Positions 20,335 through 31,536 of a DNA stretch of 64,000 nt are shown here, one piece after another. The notes under the pieces are model-generated. The model saw nothing but the letters and a program-made list of their open reading frames with translations, searched no databases and was not told where the DNA came from. A program made the translations under genes and the position numbers. The number at the start of each line of letters is the position of its first letter. The first letter of the stretch is position 1. Source of the stretch: Trichosphaerium sp. ATCC 40318. Lineage: Eukaryota; Discosea; Flabellinia; Trichosidae. The stretch is taken from positions 186,001 to 250,000 of the forward strand of contig JALMLS010000556.1 in the NCBI GenBank assembly GCA_038496445.1. Direction: 5' to 3'.

Positions 20335-21185
20335 ATGGATAGTAAAATTTTATTTACAGCTCTTGAACTTACATTATCTTCAAATGACTTACAAAAGTTT
20401 CTCTGTAAACGCCTGTGTTGCTACAAGGTAATATAAATCGGAAATGCTCAAAGCATCTTTTTGAAGAACAGTCACAAATTGTATGTGTGAACGTTAAAGG
20501 CAGTTTTAACAAATCCAAAGTCATTCGGCACCTATCACTAGTAATTCAGTAGGATGTTGTGTTTGACCAACCTAACTGATTAACCTAAGCAATAGCTGAA
20601 AATATATGGTGATGGAAGTCAGGAGAATAGGTTTATCACGTTGTGGAGACCCCAAAAAATGTTTCAATTGAGTGTCAATATTTTTTTACCTCCAGGATTT
20701 GTTGCATTTGCGAGTCTGTCAATCAATACCTGTTTGTTTCCTTGCTTGTTAAGGTTCAATGTACTATAGTGTCTTGAAGAGAATGATTTTTTCTTGTTTT
20801 CTACCATTTCCGGGGTCAGGTGAGCATGGCCTTATAACACTTTTGTGTAAAAATCGTGACACAAATCTCTGTGCCATTCTTTGGCCTTACTTTTTCTCTT
20901 TTCTATCCATAACTTTTATTTTTTCATGGCCAATTATGGTGTCGCAATGGGTTTTACATACATGCAAGAGCGGATTGGGAGGGTTTTTTGGGCTGTTTAA
21001 AAATTGTTACTATGAATAATTTTTCAACTTACTACCCGGAAAGAGCTAACATCACCTTTAGTGTTTTCTCATCTTATTAATAGTGCGCTAACAACTACGA
21101 AACAGAATACATTAGACCTTACAGTCTCCCAGTTGAGATGATAGTACATATCCTTACTTGGAATATTTATTCTTCGCCAGCATGT
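20335..21185 (+). pseudogene. Possible truncated F-box gene
   Basis: A short first exon from ATG 20335 (MDSKILFTALELTLSSNDLQ) ends at a GTAATA donor near 20428. A second segment at about 21085-21180, between TTAATAG and a possible GTTCAAG donor, reads YSLPVEMIVHILTWNIY, a clear F-box core. No substrate-binding domain follows: the next open stretch (21457-21657) is only a Lys-rich segment. The 650 bases between the two segments have no coding features I can join. I read it as an F-box gene fragment or pseudogene. A real gene with unrecognised exons is possible. Confidence 0.3.
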
Positions 21186-21749
21186 CAGGTTCAAGTGCAA
21201 CCCTTCTTAAACTAACGTGCAATATAATATGGTACGCTTGTGGTCCAACAACAAGCCAATAAATAGAGCTTGATCAATATGACAGGATCCTAGTACACAA
21301 GCCTAGTGGTTGTACTGGATAATTTGATGAATTTATTTAAAGAATCAGTGTGATTCATTCACTGTTAATAGTAACCTCGTGTATCAGATACTATGACGGA
21401 TACAGTATTACTTATCCTGTTAAAGAAAGAGCTAACGTAATTTTTACATTGAACTCTTGCTCCAGCATCAAAGTAAGCAGGGCACCACTATTAACCGAAT
21501 AAGTAAAGCATTAGAACGTAGAAATAATACTCATGCCACTCGCCAAGAAAAAAACAAGAAAACACCAAATAAGAAAAAAAAAAGGAAGCGCTTCTCAGCT
21601 TATACGCACACTAGTATTCTTCTCAACCCAACAATTTCCATGGATGTCACGTATTGATAAATGAGACGAGTAACATTTTATATCAAAATATTTAGGTTTC
21701 ATCCAATCTCCAAAGTAAGATTTCAAAAGTTTGTCATCACATGATCCCT
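21186..21749. other. Intergenic, weak Lys-rich frame only
   Basis: Contains a 66-codon frame (21457-21657) rich in Lys and Asn with an internal KKKKRKR run. There is no support that it is translated. Confidence 0.3.
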
Positions 21750-23053
21750 TTACACCTGCAACAAAAAATCAATTTCTTCATTTGATCCTTCAAGTATCAG
21801 CACTTGAATACTACCTGATAAGTGTGCCCTCTCTGGGTAAATAAAAGGCCCTGCGTGAAGTTTGTTATATCCTGAAGAATAGCTGGTTGATGTTGTATCA
21901 TCCTCAGAAAGAAGTGGTGATACACCAATATCAGCAGGTTTGACATTATCTTCTTTCTTAAAAAACTCTGTGAATCTATCAAAGAAAGCAGCATAAATAG
22001 CCCTAAACAAGTATTACAACAACAAGTAAAGTACGCAAAAAGAACAATGTTGTAAGTTGCATCTATTCTGATTTGTCTTACTCTTTGCTTGTAATGCTTA
22101 TTGGCTTTGTATCATCAGTGCCTCTAGTTAAAATAATATCACAATCAGATGAAAGCATAGTCATTGTCAAAGCTGCCAAGTGGATCCTATCAATACCTAC
22201 AGAAGATGCAATACGTTCTGGTACTGAATAATTAACAACTTCTGGTTCACCAATTTGTGGTTTGAAGTCTTTTCCTTTTCGAAAAAACTTGTTGCTCCTT
22301 AAAATATACGTATAAAATCAATTTAAATGACAAGGAGAGTGAAAAGAAAAAACCAAAACAAAAAATGATGAGTCCAAAAAATTTGCAACAGACAAACGCG
22401 TACTCGTGTTTTATAGATGTGGAAGTTATTGTTTCATAGTGTAAAGATGAAGCTAAAAGGATAAGATTATTGTCAGAAAAAATGACGAAAACTATCACGT
22501 GAGTACAACTCAAAAGCCTAATTAAAAAAAAATTGGCTCACAGCGACAAACCTTCTTCAATGTCCCCTATGCCATCAAAAGGCATGCTACTGCTTTCTAT
22601 ATCGCAACATCTGTCATACCAAGATTTACCAGGTTTCAAAGGCAAAAGCTAACAAAAGTGAGAATCAAATCGAAAACATTTCTATCGGAAGTCTGAGGCT
22701 GTCGAAAAACCGACTTATTTAGATTAAAATGGCGCTATCGCCTTCATGTACTATATGAGAGTCATTGCGCACCTTTGTTGACGATTCGAACTGTTCTAAA
22801 GCGATTTTTTTCCACACAGCGTCAGACGTCGCCACTTTCCTCCAAAACTATCAAAATAAGCATATTTACGCTATTTATTATGTTTTTGTTCGTTTAATAT
22901 TAAAATCAATTGTTTTCGTTGTACTTGACACACTAGAGCTGCGGACATGCGTATATCATCTTCTGAAGAGTAGAAAAAGATGTTTAACAAAACGTCGTGG
23001 TTCAATTCTACAAAATGTTTATTTGGTGCTCTTTCATCATCTTCGCATTCCAT
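21750..23053 (-). CDS. Short F-box protein, multi-exon
   Basis: Exon 1 starts at ATG 23053 and carries an F-box (FVELNHDVLLNIFFYSSEDD, then RMSAALVCQ). It splices at a GTACAACG donor to VATSDAVWKKIALEQFESST, completing the typical sequence in which a Trp is followed by a Lys-rich helix. Later exons give LKPGKSWYDRCCDIE and MPFDGIGDIEEG (22560-22650), then PQIGEPEVVNYSVPERIASS and DRIHLAALTMTMLSSDCDII (22090-22260). The last exon has IYAAFFDRFTEFFKKEDN and ends at the stop at 21750. No LRR, WD40 or kelch domain is seen, so the substrate-binding part is unassigned. The exons between 22260 and 22540 are not fully resolved. Confidence 0.65.
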
Positions 23054-23111
23054 GACTCTCTACAAGTTATTCTAAAACTACTACTTATCAATGTAGAATT
23101 TTCATGAAAAT

Positions 23112-23441
23112 ATGATAAATTTGTACTTGAAGGACGCCCGTAAGCTTCTTTTAAACCTCCAATGTGTAGCACGTACGCTACGTTCTACTCTTACTAGTAC
23201 ACAATATATGGATCTTGCAGAGTTGAGCGAGGCTACATCTCCTTTGCAAGAACTTTCACACATAAGATTGATAGGTAGTGGTGACTGTAGACTACAACAT
23301 TACAATGCTAGGGTGATTGATACAGGTATTGGTGACTATAGACTATGGCAGCATCGCTTTGAGACAGTTTCGAAAATTACAGAAATTTATGTTTTTTCGA
23401 GAACCTTGGTGACGTTTTTACTCACCTCAGAACCATCTTAA
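23112..23441 (+). CDS. Doubtful 109-codon reading frame
   Basis: Open frame just upstream of the divergent F-box start. It contains two similar short units (GSGDCRLQHYN and GIGDYRLWQHR). There are no splice sites, signal peptide or homology I can name. It may be a fragment of a decayed gene or chance. Confidence 0.2.
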   Translation: MINLYLKDARKLLLNLQCVARTLRSTLTSTQYMDLAELSEATSPLQELSHIRLIGSGDCRLQHYNARVIDTGIGDYRLWQHRFETVSKITEIYVFSRTLVTFLLTSEPS

Positions 23442-23706
23442 ACTTCAATTGCTATTTATAATATGTGTATATGACACTATACTTATAGGTGCAATGTGTA
23501 TTTTGCGATTCGTTTATGGTGTACCAAAGAAAAGTACGGACAATCAAAGTAATATTTTTCAAAACAAGAAAATTCCAAGAATATTTCAGTTTGTTTGAAA
23601 TTGCTTGTAACAGATTAGCTATATTAACAGCAACTACGAATTAGTATATAGCTTGTTTTCGCTGCATTTTATTTAATAAATGGTTTTAGATGCACCAAAT
23701 TTGCAA
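23442..23706. other. Intergenic, nothing seen
   Basis: AT-rich spacer downstream of the doubtful frame and 3' of the secreted glycoprotein gene. Confidence 0.4.
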
Positions 23707-26367
23707 TCAAACAAGGCTGTAAAGAATACATACAATACCAAGGATAACAGCTTTGACAACATTAAAAGACAGCACGCCCTCAGAAGTAACAGTAGGATTT
23801 GAGATTACTCGTTCATTTCCTTCAGTAACAGTAGATGGTTTAAGTCCAGTGACAGCCTACATTCGGTAAGACCACTTAAGCAACAAAAAGCTATCAAAAA
23901 CAAAACAAAAAAACAATTACCGTCATCGTGACGTTTGAGGCGTTAAACGAATCTTTCGTCATTTGAATAGCTGCTGGATCACTTAAATATGAAGACACAA
24001 TTGAGGCTGCATTATCATCTATAGGAGCATGTTAGAGTTGTTTGGTAACCAACAATACAAAATAACAAAAAGCACGTGCCTAAAATTCTCACGTCAAATT
24101 GAGTACCAGCCTGTCTCTTTAAAGTTGTTGGAGAAACTGTAACATTGACGGATAACTGGTTTGAAAATATATCTATTATTATAATTATAAAACCTTGTAT
24201 ATCACCTATAACAACAAACGATATTCTGATGCTAATATCTAAAAACAACATATTAGAGTTGACTAAAAGGTTATTCATTCTTTTTTCTTTTTTTTTTCCT
24301 TCTATCAAAAACTATTTGTACCATTCGTTATACATGCTTTACTTGTACTCGAGAACTCAACAATGCCTGAACCAAGTTGCCATGAGTAAATTGTATTTTC
24401 TTTATCGAACGTAAACTCTATAGGTCCATTGTCGGCTGCTGGATAGTATTCATTCCTCGGTCCTTCAAAAACAGTTGGAACAAATGCTGAAGTATCCGCA
24501 GAATCAAAAGTGTTTATGATATTGTTGTCTCCATATTCTATTGTTATGCTCGTCTCCTGTTTTCATTGATGAGTAAGTAAGTCTTAAATTAGTTCTTGAG
24601 CTAACTTACCGATGTGTCATATCCTAAGTAAGCCACATAAGATCCTTTAATTAGAGCTACACAATCCAGTCGGGGTTTTATCTAAAAACAAGCTTGATGA
24701 GATATATTATAAGCTCTTCCGGAACTCACGTTTGGTAGTGGTGCTGCAGTTGGAGCTACAGTCGTTGATGGTGTGTATGGAGGTGGCGTAGGAATAGCAG
24801 GGGTTGGGGCATCAGGCGACAAAGGAGGTAGCGTATTTTGAACAGGTGGCAAAGTAACATCTGGAGCATGCGTTGTTCCAGGAGCAAGTGGTGGTAACGT
24901 TAGTTGAGTAGGTTGTGGTGTTACAACAGGTGAACGTGTAGTAGGTACTTCATTCGTTGATGGAGCCTCGGTAGTTGGTGTTTCAGTAGTAGGAGATTCA
25001 GTTTTTGGAGCCTCAGTTGTTGGAGTGTCTTAAGACTAGTATTAGTACACCATGTTAAAACTATATTTTCACGTACCCATTGATGTGAATGCGTTTTGCA
25101 ATCCTGCAATTTTACTACATCCAACACAACCATTGGAAGTGTTTTTTGCGTTGGTCAAATTAGCTGCGCCATTTGCAACCCAATTTGATTCTCCATCAGC
25201 GAGATAGTAATGATTCTCAGCACATGACGTACTTCCATTAACAAGTTTATCAGGATGGTCGACTGTACCAAAAAAGTACGATTCATCTTCAGGCAACCTC
25301 CACCAATTCCCGTTTGTGTCTTTAGCCATAAACGCGTACGGTTCGCATTCAGCTGATTTAGGCTGCCTGCTAACATAAAACGCTGATGTAGAAGGCTCGC
25401 CAATGCTATTATCCCCACTAGAGGAAGAAGACCCATAGTCACTTTCGACAATGGTATCCATAGTAATCATTGTATCTTTGTACAGTAAATACACTTTATC
25501 AACGGATACAGGTTCGTCTTTCTTTCCGCCAAAAAATTGAACCATAAATGTAAAGTCGTCTTGATCCCAATCAAAATGTGTCGCGTGCGGGAACACGTGA
25601 TCCTCCCAATCTTCTGTATCATATATACCTACCATAGTAGTAGACCCTTGAGGGTAATAACCGATACCTTGGTGATTATAACGTTCATTAAATACCATAC
25701 CACAATGAGATGATGAACTTGTTAGTGCTGTATTACCTCCCCAAATTCCTTCTGATCCAATGTCGTTCCAAGAATTTGATGTAAATAACAATTGTATCAT
25801 ACCCTTCGTACGATATTTATATCCGCACTGACCCCACGAATTATGTACGCAATAACTACAACACGTGAAATGTGATGTTTGTTGGTCTTGGCAAGTATGA
25901 CTCGCATTACTTCTAGAGCATCCAGAGTGCACAGTTGCTCCAGAATAAGAATTATATCTTGCAGCTTGGACAGCTTCTGACATGAAGTAAAATGGTTTCG
26001 TTGCTGGTACACTTGTTTCATTACAGTTACTGGCATACGAACCACTAAATCCCCATTCAGAACCGGCATAGAACCCTGAGTATAATCTCGCCATGTTACG
26101 CATTAAAAAGTCCGTTCTTTCTTGTACGTTCGGATGTATAGCTAATACGTCAACATCTCCCGGTCCTGAGTAGATTAATGGACATTGTGGTGTTTTATCT
26201 CCAACACAGCATGTTTGTTGCGGAATTGGGTAACGGCATGATGGATCAGCGTCGATTAGATTGTATTTTGAAGGATAGAGGCCTGTTTGGCCTGCTTGAC
26301 CTTGTACGTTCCAAATTGCACACAAAGTGCACAAAACAAGGCACCAAGTTCCTGAATTCATTTTCAA
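23707..26367 (-). CDS. Large secreted Cys-rich glycoprotein with Thr/Pro linker and hydrophobic C-terminus (CAP-like head, tentative)
   Basis: The first exon (26367 to about 25075) encodes some 430 residues. It opens with a signal peptide (GTWCLVLCTLCAIWNVQGQ) followed by a Cys-rich domain: DPSCRYPIPQQTCCVGDK, QERTDFLMRNMARLYSGF, SEAVQAARYNSYSG, FTCCSYCVHNSWGQCGY, SSHCGMVFNERYNHQGIGYY. The order of an N-terminal helix, an AAR helix and a late H...GIGYY strand recalls bacterial and protist CAP/SCP domains, but this is inference. Many N-glycosylation sequons are visible. A mucin-like linker rich in TTE/PTT/PPL units follows (24750-25030). Next comes a second extracellular domain (IEYGDNNIINTF, EFTFDKENTIYSWQLGSG) and a hydrophobic C-terminus (VVKAVILGIVCILYSLV, stop 23707-23709). 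That tail suits a GPI signal or membrane anchor. Confidence 0.75.
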
Positions 26368-27105
26368 TACGTATCAAGTTCGTTTAGTACCAAGACGTGG
26401 CTTTCGTGTTGTGTACGGCGAATAATCCCAAATTAGGCAAGTTTTTTACGCCGATGAATGTATTCTACCCAATACAGTTAAATTTCGCTACTACGCTGTC
26501 CATTTAACGTATTAGTAGTATATGAAATACTAATACAGCGGGATAAATACAGAATACCGAACTAATACTTGGATTGCAAGCTACGCCACTGTGGTTACAG
26601 TGACATCAATATCAATATTCTCCGTGCTTCTCGGTGTTCGGACAAATTTACGGAACTCCTTACAATGGGTAGAACAGCTTGTGAGCGGTATCAACAGAAA
26701 CAGACAAAAAACGGTTTTTAGAGAATGCATTTCATTCGCTTATTTAAGAATGGCGCATCACAGTTTCATAAATTTGTGAAAAAATGTTTTTGTAAAAAAA
26801 GTTGTTTGACTGTTGGTACTTTTCCTCGGCACAGCATAAACGAATCACAAAAAGGTCTTTAAAACTATAAGTATAGTATCCTAGGTACAAGCTAAAAATA
26901 ATAATTGAATGATTAAAATGATTCTTAGGTGAGTAAAAAGCGTTCTCAAAGATTCTCGAAATCCGTGAAATTTCAAAAATTACAATGTACAATTTTCGAA
27001 ACTGGCTCAAAACCGATGCTGCCCCATAGTCATTTTTGTTGAAACCTGGTTTATTAATGAGTTGTTACATCGGTAAAGCGTGGTTTTGATAAAATTGAGG
27101 GTACT
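26368..27105. other. Intergenic, no gene seen
   Basis: Promoter side of the secreted glycoprotein gene and 3' side of the next F-box/LRR gene. Contains AT-rich direct sequence but no supported frame. Confidence 0.4.
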
Positions 27106-28098
27106 TTACACAGATCCCCACAGTTTTTTGAGCTGTGCAAGGAGAACTTGGGAGTGCACAACTTTAATTGTATGAACACTTGAAAGTGCTTTGATACCTT
27201 CTTCAGTGACACGTGTGTTACTTACATCAATTGAATGACATGCTCTAAATACTGTGGAACTGTTATTACTTACCCAAGTTTGATTTAAAGTAATAGAATG
27301 ACATCCTACCAATGCTTTCACTCCTTCATCTGTCACCTTTGTGATAGCCAGGTTTATCGTGTGAACTCCTTTCAACGCCTTGACCCCTTCGTCTGTAACC
27401 CTGGTTGCACACAAGTCAATTGTATGGACACCTGCGAGTGCTTTGACGCCTTTATCCGTAACCTTGGTACAACACAAATTGATGTTGTGAACGCCTTTGA
27501 GTGCTTTGACACCTTCATCTGTAACTTGAGTATTCCGAATATTTATAGTATGAACACCAGCAAGATGTTTGATTCCTTCGTCTGATACTTTAGTAAAAGC
27601 AAGATCAATGGTATGAACTCCAGCAAGTGACTTAATACCATCGTTTGTCAAGTGTTGACTTGTACAAAAATTGATAGTATGGATACCAGCAAGCTGCTTT
27701 GCTTGTTTGTCGGTTACATCACCAATACTAATAGATCGAATATTCTTCATTTGATTGATATCGAAGTTCTTTGGTACAGCACATGCAGTAAAATCTTGGA
27801 CATTTTGAAGATACTTGAGATGTCTTCGATTGAACTTGTAAGCTAAATAGATACGTTCTGTTTTGATGAGCCTTGGGCATTCTTTGTAAAGTTTCTTGAG
27901 CTTCTTTTTTGATGTAATAGTAACAATTCTTCTCTTTTTTCCGTAATTCAAGTGATTGATAGCAATTTGTTCCATGAGTTTAGATGTGCGTACAACTGAA
28001 TGCATTGATGTATATGAAACGAATTGAAGTATATTAACGGTGACTTCTGGAGGTATTTCATCAAAGAATCGAATTATTTTGATTTTGTTAAAGGTCAT
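27106..28098 (-). CDS. F-box/leucine-rich-repeat protein, 330 residues, intronless
   Basis: Intact paralog of the broken gene at 11718-12892. The start is ATG 28098, and the F-box is at residues about 10-45 (RFFDEIPPEVTVNILQFVS, SMHSVVRTSKLMEQ). It is followed by a conserved linker (LIKTERIYLAYKFNRRHLKY) and about ten LRRs of 21-24 residues with consensus VTDEGVKALxGVHTIxL. This GVHTI-type LRR is not the usual metazoan FBXL consensus. I recall similar repeats in F-box/LRR proteins of amoebae and of large DNA viruses that infect them. Likely an SCF substrate receptor. Middle repeats are nearly identical, indicating recent unit turnover. Confidence 0.88.
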   Translation of the reverse strand: MTFNKIKIIRFFDEIPPEVTVNILQFVSYTSMHSVVRTSKLMEQIAINHLNYGKKRRIVTITSKKKLKKLYKECPRLIKTERIYLAYKFNRRHLKYLQNVQDFTACAVPKNFDINQMKNIRSISIGDVTDKQAKQLAGIHTINFCTSQHLTNDGIKSLAGVHTIDLAFTKVSDEGIKHLAGVHTINIRNTQVTDEGVKALKGVHNINLCCTKVTDKGVKALAGVHTIDLCATRVTDEGVKALKGVHTINLAITKVTDEGVKALVGCHSITLNQTWVSNNSSTVFRACHSIDVSNTRVTEEGIKALSSVHTIKVVHSQVLLAQLKKLWGSV

Positions 28099-28607
28099 TG
28101 CTACGAGTCTGTATTGATGATAAACAGGCTATAATTGCTTTCTAGATGGTAATGTTTAAGTACTCCGATAATCAGAGCAGTTGCAATGCGCGTTGAAGCC
28201 GAAAAAATATGAAAAATTTGCTGTTTTCAATCACTGTCGGTTTTCAATCTAGATTATCTTTCAATCTGTTCTGCACGGATATCAAAAGCTCTAAAGTCGG
28301 AATTATTGCGTCATTCAAGCATTGAATTGATTTGCTTTTGTGTTGCTGCTTATTAGAAAAAAGAGTCCTATGGCGATTGATGTCCACGCTCACTGACTTC
28401 TCCTATTACAACTGTTCTGATTAGACAAGTATCTAGCGATGCTGATATAGTTAGATGTAGGTCGATTCAAGCAGTTGTAACAAACACAGCATGAAAAACT
28501 GCTATTGTTCCTCTACATCTTGAAATACAAATTAATTCAAAATAATAAGAAATACCGTAGGTAGAACACAGGCGAGTCATCATACCCACCAGTCCCATTC
28601 TTTAATA
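28099..28607. other. Intergenic, no gene seen
   Basis: About 500 bases upstream of the F-box/LRR start codon. No supported frame on either strand. Confidence 0.4.
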
Positions 28608-28875
28608 TTAACACATGGAGCTTTCCATCCTGAGTATTTTTTTGGCTTCTGGATCAGCAAACGGGATAGAATAGTCTGTGACAGCATCACAACCTTCCGT
28701 TGTTCCAGTCAGAAAACCAACAAACAAAGTACTTCGTTGCACTAACTTAGCTTATGATATCTAACTCCTCATCAGTAAGAATCTCAGCGCCAAACCCCTC
28801 ATGTTTGTGTTTGAGCCACCTACATATTGAGTCTTCCTCCATACCCTTGGTACGTACAATTTTTACTCCTGCCAT
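28608..28875 (-). CDS. Possible small protein, two coding segments
   Basis: The segment from ATG 28875 reads MAGVKIVRTKGMEEDSICRW followed by EGFGAEILTDEELD, then a stop shortly after. A second open segment (VGFLTGTTEGCDAVTDYSIP, then FADPEAKKILRMESSM) ends at TAA 28608-28610. Both have protein-like composition, and an intron between them (roughly 28720-28755) would join them, but I could not fix the splice sites. Unknown family. Confidence 0.3.
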
Positions 28876-29147
28876 ACGTGGGTACGTAACCAACAACTAT
28901 AAGCCATGCACATCGCCTAATTTTATATGACCTTTCCTAGCTGCGAACAAGGTTGACTGACTTGCACTTGAGCTTGGAGCACGTGCGACTTACACAATTA
29001 CCAGTTCATCTACCAAGATAAGCAGTTCGCTAAGCTATAAACCATGAACCGGGTTCCAAAAACCGAAAACCTGCTTTCAAGACTTAACCAATTCTCTTAA
29101 CACATCAACGGCAACAAATTAAAACCAAAGAAATTCACAATGCATAA

Positions 29148-30747
29148 TGTGCGGTTCGTGATACTATTCGTTTTAATGTTTACAAACCCAAGGTGTTCTC
29201 TAAAACGCCTTATGAAAGAAATGGAGATAAGGCTCCTTATTTTGAAGCGGAAATAGTTGACGAAAGGTTTGTTTGCTTTATACGCTACCTTTTTCTCATT
29301 TATCTTCTACAGGCGCGATATGGCGATAGGTTTCTCTCCCAAAAATTATACTGGAATGCTGCCAGGGGACTACCAAAAGTATGCAAATTACTCTTACATT
29401 TGCCGAATTTTTTTGTCACGTGCACGTGACCACGATGCTTTTTAAGTCTTATTTTTGCCTCGTCTGCGCTTACACTGATACGTAGTTCATATGGATACAT
29501 CGCTGATGGTAACACAAAGCATAATGGAGAAGTTGGCATCAAAACAGAACCGTTCAATAAGGGTGACATTGTCGGTTTTGGTTTCATTGAAGACTCCTTC
29601 AGAAGGGCTTGTTTGTTTGCTACACGCAATGGAAAGTTCCTCGGTATCATGTTCTATGATATACCACGTGGTATGGATCTATACGGAGTCGGTAAGTCAC
29701 ATTATAAAATCAAACGTAATGTAATGACTTTTTGTGTTTAAGTTGGAACTTCCCATCCTGGTACTATAAAGCCAAACTTTGGATCGAAGCCATTCAAATT
29801 CGATGTCAACACATTAAAGACGCGCCCTGAGCTTATTGCTGATGATATCAATCACATTGGAAAACTAGCAGAAGAGCTGACATTAAAAATCTTAGAAGTG
29901 CGCCAATCTAATTTTCTGAAACTTATTTTTTTCTCGTTTTTAGCATACTGTAACAGAAAAAGGTTACTTTCTTTGCAATCTAGCACTTGTATCAAAATCT
30001 GTAAAGTCAATAAGTAGCGATAATTCGATATGGAAACCACTTTACTTTCGTTCTTTTGCCAACCAAAATAAGAACTTGAAAGTAAAGTCATGGAAAAAAA
30101 TGTTTTTGGCAAGGTACCACTTTATTGTATTTCTTCCCTGTCCTACCATCTTTATAATGAATTAGTACTTACGGTTTTGCTCAGAAAAGAAAAGTTAAAG
30201 CACGTTAAGAGATCACGTCATCGGTCATCAACAATAGGTACCATTCTTAACAAAATCAATACCTCTCAGCCTGTCCTTGTATTGTGCACTTATTAGTTGG
30301 CTGCTTACTTGCTACTAAAACCATTCTTCATTGTGTTTGTTGACATTATCGAACCTAAAACATGATTGTGTTGCAACATGATCAAGCCCTTTTTTTTTTT
30401 GTCTGTTTTTTTTTCTGATAATTCAATTAGAGAACTGTGCATTGGACTTCGAATGTCCTATGCTCTGGGAGAATCTTCAAAAAGCTCCACATGACAAAAG
30501 ACAAGTAAGTGTAATGAAAGCTGGTGATAAGGGTTTTTGTGAAAAGTGTAGCTGCGATGTTTATGTAGTTACAAAAGATACAGCACAATCGTAAGTCTTT
30601 CTTCTACTTTGTCTTTTTGTTCTTGCTAAACACCTCTGTAGGCATATTGAACGTGGACATTGCATTTCTTTTTATGTTCAACAACCATATGGTAAAGTAA
30701 GGAAAACAGGCAGTCGTAGGGTTGTATTACCTACAAGAAAGAAGTAA
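29148..30747 (+). CDS. SPRY-domain plus F-box protein with C-terminal Cys motif
   Basis: Order of domains: SPRY, F-box-like, then a Cys-containing tail. The SPRY part spans several exons: YFEAEIVDER, DMAIGFSPKNYTGMLPGDYQK, SYGYIADGNTKHNGEVG, NKGDIVGFGF, CLFATRNGKFLGIMF, HPGTIKPNFGSKPFKFD. The F-box-like region is GYFLCNLALVSKSVKSISS then WKPLYFRSFANQNKN. After a basic exon, the tail reads FECPMLWENLQKAPHDKRQ, FCEKCSCDVYVVT and HIERGHCISFYV. This resembles the CPxxWxxL...CxxC...VYxV...G(R/H)C module found after repeats in some bacterial and protist proteins. The stop is TAA 30745-30747. The true start is unresolved: the first SPRY exon is open from 29148 but lacks an ATG. SPRY would bind the substrate and the F-box would recruit Skp1. 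Confidence 0.7.
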
Positions 30748-31536
30748 ATTCAAAAATTATGAAATATTACTTCTATCCTTGTGCAACCATTGGGATCATA
30801 ATAAATACTTAGCTACCTTTTTTTAAGAACTGCTCTACGTGCTTCATAACTTAGGTTAAGTGCTTATGAAACTGCAATTGGCAGGTCTTTTGCATACGAA
30901 GAGCAATATATCGCATGATACCGAGGAACTTTCCATTGCGTGTAGCAAACAAACAAGCCCTTCTGAAGGAGTCTTCAATGAAACCAAAACCGACAATGTC
31001 ACCCTTATTGAACGGTTCGCAGTCATATTATCCACTACATTAACCGCACCTTCTTCTGAAGTATATCAAAAGACACATATGTAAGGTTGTTTTGAGGTTG
31101 GCAAGAATATTACGTGACGAATTAAAATACAAGAAACTGGGAAATGTAGCAGGTGTTGCTCAGTAGTAATCAATTTGAAACTGTTTTGCATGCGAAGAGC
31201 AATATATTGCAAACGCTTCAGCGCTGTAACACGTGATTCCTCTGAGTGCGTTCATTGAATTGTACAACTCGAATCCTCTCGTTGGAGCCCGTTGAGTCTC
31301 GGATCAATAACTGAATATCTTCATGTTACACTTGCTTGTTGATATGTACACTGTACAAACTACTGAATAAACTTGACTATTTGTCAGTTTTGATCTACAT
31401 AAACGAATTTAAGTAACAAAGCATAAACCACAAAAGAAGCTAGCAATACTACTTGTACGAGAATAATTTATTTTTCTAGCAAGATAAAAATAATTACCCT
31501 CATTGTTTTCAATAGTCCAAAAAACCAACAATAAGC
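30748..31536. other. Non-coding region with SPRY-gene relic
   Basis: Contains the inverted 104-bp duplicate listed separately. It also has a directly repeated motif of about 28 bases around GCATACGAAGAGCAATATAT (near 30891 and again near 31185). No intact gene. The last 100 bases are the promoter of secreted-family copy A and match the upstream sequences of copies C and D near the start codon. Confidence 0.5.
30915..31018 (-). repeat. 104-bp inverted duplicate of a SPRY exon
   Basis: Reverse complement of 29547-29650, with no mismatch seen over the full 104 bases. In the minus direction it encodes the same NKGDIVGFGF...LFATRNGKFLGIM stretch. The flanks do not match and carry stops, so this is a fragment inserted or gene-converted in inverted orientation about 1.3 kb from its source. 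Confidence 0.9.

Noticed and set aside
30860-31084. 74-codon plus-strand frame as a gene
   Set aside because: It is antisense to the inverted SPRY relic, which explains why it is open.
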